From Wurfbainia villosa (taxonomy: Eukaryota; Streptophyta; Magnoliopsida; Zingiberales; Zingiberaceae), in NCBI GenBank assembly GCA_025175895.1, contig CM046005.1, forward strand, positions 68,968,325 to 69,032,324: a stretch of 64,000 bases of DNA. Reading direction: 5' to 3'. The position numbers and the translations under genes were made by a program. The first letter of the stretch is position 1. The number at the start of each line of letters is the position of its first letter. Shown here piece after piece: positions 56,899-64,000 of the stretch. The notes under the pieces are model-generated. The model was not told where the DNA came from. It ran no database searches and was given only the letters and a program-made list of their open reading frames with translations.

Positions 56899-58435
56899 TG
56901 TTGGTGCAATCGACCCAGGTCACGATTGACCATACTCGAGTTTGACTCGAGTAGTGTTTTGATGTTTGACATTGATGTCTGACATGTGTTGGGGAGATTA
57001 TTGGTGCAATCGATCCAGGTTATAATTGATGTTTGACGATGGTTTGACCATTGTCATGGGAGAAGTCCAAGTCTTGTGTACTTGGCATGAAAAGTCCAAG
57101 CATGGGTCTTGGTAAGGAAAAGTCCAAGCATGGGTCTAAGCATGGGTCTTGGCATGGAAAGTTCAACATTGGGTTGGTAAGGAAGTCCAAGGGTGTAGTC
57201 TTGGTCACGTAAGTCCAAGGGTGTAGTCTTGGCGGTGAAAGTCCAAGTCATAGGTACTTGACAATTGAGAAGTCCAAGGGGAATATTGGCGGCATAAAGT
57301 CCAAGGGTGGAGTCTTGGCAGCATAAGTCCAATGGTTGGTGGCGTAAAGTCCAAGTGGAGTCTTGGCAGCGTAAGTCCAATTTGCCTTGGCGGTGTAGAC
57401 CACATTAGCATGACAATAGCTGATGGAAGCACCTGAAGACTAGCGTATGGATGAACAAGTCATGGATGACTTGGAGGGATCCGATAGGCGTGACGCTGAC
57501 GGAGGTGACTAGAAGGCTTAGGTCTAGGCTAAGGGTGGTCTAGCAAGTATGGGGGCACCATACTTGGATTAAAACCTCATGTTTGAGGAGTATCAGTCGA
57601 CTGGGACCTATGGTCAGTCGACTGGTGTGAGTCGACTAGAGTTCGACTGCTGGAATTAGCCTAACAGTCGACTACCAGCATTGGGAAGTCAACTGATGGC
57701 CTAAGCAGTCGACTGATGGTCAAGTTTTTGGGCACAGAGAGCTCTCTAGTCGAGTGATCAGCCCGAGCACTCAAGTGATTGAGCCATCAGTCAACTGATT
57801 GGTATGATCAGTCGACTAATGGTCTATCCGTTGGAACTTATCCAACGTGGCTCATGTCGTTGTGAGACAACGGCTACAGGGGCAAACGACTGATGGTCCC
57901 GATCAGTCGACTGCTAGGCAAAAATTAGCCCGAATGCAGGTTATAAAAGCAGCTCGTGGAGGAGGTTTTTGCCATGGTTCTCTTGGGCGATTTGAAGGGG
58001 AATAGTTGGTGCTTTCCAGCCCTTCAAGGCTAGTCCAAGGCAATCAAAGATCAAACAATCAAAAGCTCTTTGTAAAGTATTTTCCTTTACTTGTATTGCA
58101 TTTCATATTCATAGTTGCTTGTATCTCTTGTATTACTTAGTGTAATCTTTGTACGAGGTTTCTCCACCTCCGGATTGTTCCAAGAAGGAGTTATTGAGTA
58201 GTGGTGTGTCATTGGCATCGCTAGAGCTCTTTTAAGCTCGATCCGTGGAGTAGGAACCATTCGGTTCCGAACCACGTTATATTTGGTGTTGTGTGTGTGC
58301 TTGTATTCGTGTTATTATTTTTATCATTATTATTCCGCTGCGCACTAACCGAATTGTAGCAAGCACGTGATCATAATCCATCGACAAGCAACGACGCTAT
58401 TCACCCCCCCTCTAGAGGCCACCGAGGTCCTAACA
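56899..58435 (+). mobile_element. Solo LTR of a Sirevirus-like element (family of D)
   Basis: TGTTGGTGCAATCGACCC to GGTCCTAACA, 1537 bp, flanked by GATCC (56894-56898) and AATCC (58436-58440). Minisatellite at 57058-57400, CAGTCGACT motifs at 57590-57920, TATA box TTATAAAAGC at 57941-57950, C-run motif at the end. A second copy of the LTR start, preceded by a purine tract, lies at 56999. Confidence 0.9.
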
Positions 58436-58444
58436 AATCCTACA

Positions 58445-58786
58445 CTTAGATGATCACTGTCTTAGAGTCAACCATTTTGTAATCCAGTAATCGACCCACA
58501 ATGAACTTCTTGGCCCCCACATCCTCCGTTTGTACTTCTTGTACAAGGACTCCCATGGTTCCTTAGCAATTCTTTTCATACTATACACAACGTATAGCAA
58601 GTCGACAAATTAGTTGAGGATGTAGTTTCTACACAAAAACTTCAAGTGGTTCCATGTATCCACAATATTCAAGATCTGAGCATCACTCGTACCCTCAGGT
58701 ACATTGGGAGGATCATCGGTCAAGAACCGAGCCAGATTCAGTGTGGTCAGGTAGAAGAGCATCTTCTACTGCCATCACCTAAAATT
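58445..58786 (-). pseudogene. gag: Copia element Z: gag N-terminal part
   Basis: On the minus strand it encodes the copia gag pattern FYLTTLNLARFLTDDPPNVPEG, then WNHLKFLCRNYILN and AKEPWESLYKKYK. Stops and shifts are present. It continues downstream at 53366 after element Y. The gag start lies beyond element D, outside the window. Confidence 0.85.
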
Positions 58787-60255
58787 TGTTGAGGATCCTT
58801 AGAATGCTAGAGGGGGGTGAATAGCGTCGTGCTCGTACGTTGATGAAATTCATTCGCGTTCGTCTCTACAAAACTCATTATGCACAGCGGAATATAGATA
58901 ATAGCAATAACAAGAAACAAGACAAACACGAATACAAGAATATAATGTGGTTAGGAACCGAACGGTTCCTACTCCACGGATCGAGCTCTAAAGAGCTCTA
59001 GTGATGCACACGCAACCACTAATCACAAATAACTCCTTCTCGGAACAATCTGAAGGTGGAAAAACCTCGTACAATGATTACACTAAGTAATACAAAAGAT
59101 ACAAGGTAATACAAGTATGAAATACAATGCAAGTAAAGAAAAATCACTTTACAAGAGCACTTTGATTGCTTGATCTTTGATTGCCTTGGACTAGCCTTGA
59201 AGGACTAGAAAGCACCAACTATCCCCTTCAATTTGCCCAAGAAAAATCGCTGCAAAAACCCTCCGTCCGAGTTGCCTTTATATCCTCGTGACGGCCGATT
59301 TACCGGATCATTATAAGGCCCACGATCGCTAACATTGTAGCTGTGAGACAACGGCTCAATCCACGTTGGAAAAGTTCCAACGGGACTCTCACCGATCATC
59401 AATATTGGCGCTTGATCGCCAGCGCCGATCGGCTCACCACCACGGAGCATTCTATGCTCGCGACTAACCCAGCAGTCGACTGCCATACATGGCAGTCGAC
59501 TTCCAGAGCATTTTCAGCCCTTAATTGGCAGTCGAGCTCTAGTCGACTCACAACAGTCGAACCGGTCATAATGTCAGTCGATTGCCAACCTCAACCATGA
59601 GGTTTTAACCCAAATATGGTGTCCCCATACTTGCTAGACCACCCTTAGCCTAGACCTAAGCCTTCTAGCCACCTTCGTCAGCCTCGCGCCTATCGGATCC
59701 CTCCAAGTCATCCATGACTTGTTCATCCATATGCTAGCCTTCAGGTGCTTCCATCGGCTATTGTCATGCTAAGTCGGTCTATACCGCCAAGGCACATTGG
59801 ACTTATGCTGCCAAGACCACGCTTGGACTTTACGCCGTCAACCATTGGACTTATGCTGCCAAGACTCCACCCTTGGACTTTACGCCGTCAATATCAAACC
59901 CCTTGGACTTCTCAAATGCCAAGACTCAAGCTTAGACTTTCCCTTGCCAATCCATGTTAGACTTTCCATGCCAAGACCCATGCTTGGACTTTTCCTTGCC
60001 AAGACCCATGCTTGGACTTTACATGCCAAGTACTCAAGACTTGGACTTTCCATGACATGGTCAACTCCAGTCAACCATCAAAATCCCCCTCGAGTCAAAC
60101 TCGAGTCCGGTTAATCATAACCCGGGTTGATTGTTCCAACAATCTCCCCAAAATATTATTAGACATCAATGTCAACTCTCTATGTCAAACATCAAAATAT
60201 TACTCAAGTCAAACTCGATTCCGGTCAATCGTGACCTGGGCCGATTGCACCAACA
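58787..60255 (-). repeat. 3' LTR of element D
   Basis: 1469 bp, TGTTGAGGATCC to CACCAACA. Contains a few CAGTCGAC motifs (59470-59580), GATC-rich segments (59280-59450) and the minisatellite at 59790-60050. A second LTR-start copy preceded by a GGGGAGAT tract lies at 60141 on the minus strand. Confidence 0.92.
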
Positions 60256-61999
60256 ATCTCCTCCTTTTTTATGTTTGACAAAACACATACATAAAAAAGG
60301 TTCACCCAAAGAGGTCAATGTCTCATATCCAATGAGATCTTACAGTCTCTCCCTTGGTCCAAAAATACCTAGGATGTGTCTACCATCTTCCTAGTGACAC
60401 GTCCCATATCACTCAAGAGAGGCAATCCTATACACTCTCCCAATTTTCAAATTGGGTATCTCAAAATCCCATTTCTCCTCCTCATGAGGAAAAAATAACA
60501 TCCATCATCCCTTGATGGATACCTCCCCCTAAAGACTTGCTCTCCCTTGACCATTGCACTAACAATGTCCTTGGAAAGTCCCTAAGCCAATAGGAACTCT
60601 AAAAAATCAAAATTAAGGTTCAAAGTTCAACATAGAACTTTCTCACACCTTAAATTTGATATATCATCCTAACACGTTTCCTAATCCATATCCAATGGAT
60701 TTTCACCCTTTCAAATGCTTCCCAAAGCATATCCTAAGGTTAGGAATGGTTATAAAAGTTTACCATAGTTTAACACAGGCTAAACAACCCTTGTTAACCT
60801 GAAATCAGACTTGGCAGTCGACTCCTGACAGAAGCAGTTGAACTGCCATCAAGCGGGAGTCAACTGATAACTGAAATTCCCGAATTTCAACTATCAGAAT
60901 CGAATTTTGAAAATGCATAAATAATTCTACGTATTTTAAAAAATCATGAAAATTCATACATACATTATTTATAAGCAATACAATGGATAAAAAATGTTTG
61001 GAAAATATTTTACCTATAAAATAGTGAAATTAACACAAAGTTCAAAACCATTGAAATTTTCAATGTTTTGGCCCTACTTTGTATCAACTTCATCAATGGT
61101 GATTGCTATCAAAAGATAGACTTCACCAAGGTTTTCTAAATGGATTTTAAAATGATTTTGAAAACCTATATTGGATCATGTTCCTTGGGCTCAATGTACA
61201 TGACTTGTACACAAGTTTTTCCAATGATCCACCACTAATATAAGATGAGTTTAGGTTCATTTAGATGCAAAAACTATACGCCTTGAACTTAACTCATATC
61301 CTAGCATCTCACATGTACCTAGGGTGTATAAAAACACATACATGTCAATGTGATGTGAGATGTGGATTTTGTTCATCTTAATTTAGGGTTTCATGCATTT
61401 TTCTAAGGCAACCCTACTTGATTCCCTTATAAATGGGACTCCAAGTCATGCCGAAGTCCTTAAATCAATTTTCATTAATTTAGATGCATGAATGATTAGG
61501 ACATTAATGATGGTATAAATAAACACATGCTCATAATCATGATGTCATGACATAAGATGAAATCTAAAAACACATGACATTAAATCTAATCCTAAAAACA
61601 TGATCATGACATATTAAATGGTAAAAATAAATATGATGTCATGACATGTCATATGACAAACAAGGCATGACAAATACAATGTATAGGTATACTAATACCT
61701 AATTTTTAATATTAATTGTCATTTGATATGATTAAGTATATTTTCCCATATTATCACTTTTCTCCCTAGTGTGTCAAAAACCCAAAATGACACACTATGA
61801 CCTCTAGACCTAAGTTGTGTCAATTTGATTGATTTATCAAACTTCTTAATTAATATTGGCACATCCTAAAAGCCTTTAGGTTTCAAGATCAAAACACATT
61901 CCCAAGGTAACCAAAACCTTGAAAATATCCTAAAGTGTCATTTTTACCATGGTTAAGTTAACTACCCTTCCATTTAAAGTTAGCACACCCTAAACCCAT
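60256..61999 (-). other. 3' non-coding region of element D
   Basis: Aligns with 28936-30784 of A. It has the inverted repeat 61362-61305, several purine runs, and a weakened polypurine tract (AAAAAAGGAGGAGAT in minus sense, next to 60255). No gene is seen. Confidence 0.82.
61305..61362 (-). repeat. Conserved inverted repeat, element D
   Basis: CATCTCACA (61305-61313) and TGTGAGATG (61354-61362), 9 perfect pairs, loop very similar to those of A and C. Confidence 0.68.
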
Positions 62000-63688
62000 C
62001 TAGCGTGAATCGATCACGCTCTGAGGAACCCAAAATCTATTTGAGCTCCTAGGGTTTACTAGGTATTTCTTAGGGATAACCTCCCTAGATACCTTCCTAA
62101 TGACCCTCCCAGGCTTGATAGCCTTGGTCATTTTGGACTTGTCTAGGTTAACTCTAGGGGTTACTCCCCTTGTAACCTTCTTAGTGGCTTCCCTAGGTTT
62201 CTTCGAAACCCTAGCCACTAGGCACCTACCTTGGTCAACTCTAGGGATGACTTTCCTATTGACCTTGGTCTTCCTAGACTTTATTTGTGTTTCATAATCA
62301 AATGGAACACTATGATAAGCCACCTTAGGCTTAGATTTGTGACCCAAACCTTCCTTATCCTTGGTTAACTTTTGTCTCTTAGACCCTAGGTGTTGACTCT
62401 TGGTCCTAGACTCTTGACTTTGACCATTTGACTCTTTTATTTGGTTTTGCATAATCTTAAGGGTATTTTCCAATTTTTCAAGCCATGACCTTAAGGCTTG
62501 ATTTTCTAACTCTAATTACCCAATTTTTGAATTTTGATTTAATCCTTGGGCATGGTTCTTCCTAGTCATATGCTTAGTCCATTTAGGGTTTAAACCTAGA
62601 TGTTCTCCTATTTTCTTGATAGATTCCCTAGGTAAAATATTTTTAGGGACATTAGTCCCAAATTTTTCCTTATTCCTAAGGTTTACACTCTTAGCACCTA
62701 GACAAAAATATTTGTTATTTCTAATAGCATGCTCCTTATGAACAATAGCAAGATTGTTTAAATTACTTCTAGCATGCTTCTTGACCTTAAAATTTGAAGG
62801 TGCATTAATGAAATATACCTTAGGGTTAGCTTTAGAAGCTCCCCCTACTTGTGATGCTCCTTCTTAGGTCTTTTTCTTCCCCTTAGTGCATTGACTCCTA
62901 TAATACCCCGGTTGATGGCATTTGAAGCAAATAACGTGCTCCTTGCTCTTCCTAATTGAGGCACCGTCATCCTTTGAATTTATGTTGATTTTTGATGCCG
63001 GAGGAGTCTTCCTTACTCTCTTCGAACACTTACTCTTGTAGTGTCCGGATTCCCTACACTCAAAGCATATTATATGATTTTTATTTACAATTGATATGCT
63101 TGAGTTACCTATGGTGGTGGTAAGGTTCTCTTGAGCTTGCTCTTCCTCTCTACCGGATGTGGATGGCTCCTCTTGTTGCTCCGGTGTTGAAGATGCTCTA
63201 ATCTCCTTCCCCTTAATCCTAGAGGTGGAGGTCTCTAATTCTTCCTCTTCCTCTTCCACCGACCCGGAAGTTGACTCCTCACTTTCTTGTGAGGATGATG
63301 AAGCTTCCTCTTGGGTCTCCTCCTCTTCCAAGTCTTCTTGGACCGATTCGGGATTGTCGTAGAACTTGACCAACTTGTTCCACAACTCCTTGGCATCCCT
63401 ATAGCTTCCTAATCTAGACAAAATATCGTTAGGTATCAAATTAACTAACATTTTTGTTACCTTAACGGTTGTCTTAAATTTTTGTCGTTGCTCCTCGGTC
63501 CACCTCTTCATCTTGAGGATTTCTCCGTTCTCTCCTCTCAGAGCATCAAATCCTATAATCACGGCAAACCAATTTTCTATATTTGACATTAGAAAATATT
63601 TCATCCTACCTTTCCAATATGCGAAATCTTCTCGGTCGAAGGCGGGTGGAATCGCTATGTCATCGCCCTATCTTTCTTGAAGATCCAT
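62000..63688 (-). pseudogene. gag: Gag of element D, three nonsense codons, no frameshift
   Basis: One frame runs 563 codons from ATG 63688 to TAG-type end at 62000, broken only by TAG at codon 7 (63670-63668), TAA at 62866-62864 and TAA at 62518-62516. Order as in C: capsid region (AFDREDFAYWKGRM near the start), acidic stretch, zinc knuckles CFECRESGHYKSKC and CFKCHQPGYYRSQC (the second with Tyr in place of the His), coiled coil, basic tail ending FWVPQSVIDSR. At the second and third stops C has CAA, which suggests single C to T changes. Confidence 0.9.
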
Positions 63689-63739
63689 CTTCTTCCCTCT
63701 AGCGTGCTCCCTTAGTTGTTAAATTTGAAGAGCAACCTA

Positions 63740-63751
63740 ACTCTGATACCA
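63740..63751 (-). other. Primer-binding site of element D
   Basis: Minus-strand TGGTATCAGAGT, last base differing from the initiator tRNA-Met complement, two bases from the 5' LTR. Confidence 0.88.
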
Positions 63752-63753
63752 CT

Positions 63754-64000
63754 TGTTGGGGATCTTTGGAACGCTAGAGGGGGGTGAATAGCATCGTGCT
63801 CGTACGTTGATGGAATTCGTTCGCGTTCGTCTCTACAAAACTCGTTATGCGCAGCGGAATATAGATAATAGCAATAACAAGAAATAAGACAAACACGAAC
63901 ACAAGAATATAATGTGGTTCGGAACCGAACGGTTCCTAATCCACGGATCGAGCTCTAAAGAGCTCTAGTGATGAACACGCAACCACTAATCACAAATAAC
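63754..64000 (-). repeat. 5' LTR of element D, partial
   Basis: Starts TGTTGGGGATCTTTGG and aligns with 58787 onward, including the GAGGGGGGTGAATAGC motif and GGTTCGGAACCGAACGG. Runs off the window edge. Confidence 0.93.

Larger units (their letters stand above)
53367..58444 (+). mobile_element. Sirevirus-like element Y, rearranged
   Basis: 5' LTR 53367-54667, mutated primer-binding site, decayed gag, then an unrelated LTR fragment (55868-56258), then the end of the 3' LTR (56259-56898 and 58441-58444) interrupted by a solo LTR. Flanks CTTGG (53362-53366) and CTTAG (58445-58449) match at four of five bases. No pol remains; whether Y ever had it cannot be told. Confidence 0.85.
58787..64000 (-). 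mobile_element. Gag-only Sirevirus-like element D, 5' end outside window
   Basis: Minus-strand element with 3' LTR 58787-60255, 3' region, gag 63688-62000, primer-binding site 63751-63740 and the start of the 5' LTR from 63754. Internal region 3.5 kb without pol. Inserted in gag of copia Z; left flank AAATT (58782-58786) is the presumed target duplication. Confidence 0.92.

Overview
The window is plant repeat DNA with no recognisable host gene. Every coding stretch belongs to an LTR retrotransposon: Sirevirus-type Ty1/copia gag-pol, a TNT1-94/Tork-like copia, a long-LTR chromodomain Ty3/gypsy, and several Sirevirus-like elements that encode gag but no pol. The element families and the density of nested insertions point to a large-genome flowering plant, plausibly a monocot; the species cannot be named from this.

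Layout. Positions 1-17073 hold the 3' part of Sirevirus element 1 (gag, pol, 3' region). A reverse-strand copia solo LTR (5053-7242, TSD ACACA) sits in its 3' region, and a complete Sirevirus element 2 (8208-16581, TSD ATCGC) sits in its 3' LTR. Element 1 itself lies in the pol of a third copia element, X, whose last codons, polypurine tract and 3' LTR run 17074-19023, followed by a second LTR fragment (19024-19571). From 19572 to 58786 one old minus-strand copia element, Z, has been split into three pieces by nested insertions. A Sirevirus-like LTR, S (21135-21225 and 52587-53285), lies in Z. The gypsy element G (21226-52586, minus strand) lies in S. Gag-only element A (27448-39238) lies between gag and protease of G, and gag-only element B (31039-36221) lies in the gag of A. 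Gag-only element C (43568-52221) lies in the 5' LTR of G. Element Y (53367-58444) and gag-only element D (58787 to beyond the window end) interrupt the gag of Z. Target-site duplications support most of these joins (ATCGC, ACACA, GACTT, CCACT exact; the others differ at one base).

How the parts relate. Elements 1 and 2 could in principle supply polymerase; A, B, C and D have LTRs, a primer-binding site or its remnant, polypurine tract and gag, but no protease, integrase or reverse transcriptase, as described for TR-GAG elements. All of them, with pol or without, carry in the 3' non-coding region an inverted repeat whose arms are CATCTCAC and GTGAGATG, a candidate shared RNA signal. Element C also carries a second gene (46659-47955) with a predicted 112-nt GT-AG intron and an upstream region built like an LTR promoter; this is the most unusual object in the window.

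Caution on data quality: positions 3931-3958 are an Oxford Nanopore sequencing-adapter sequence inside the RNase H region of element 1. Many single-base indels in element 2, and the scrambled palindromic motifs in some LTRs, may therefore be sequencing or assembly errors rather than biology.
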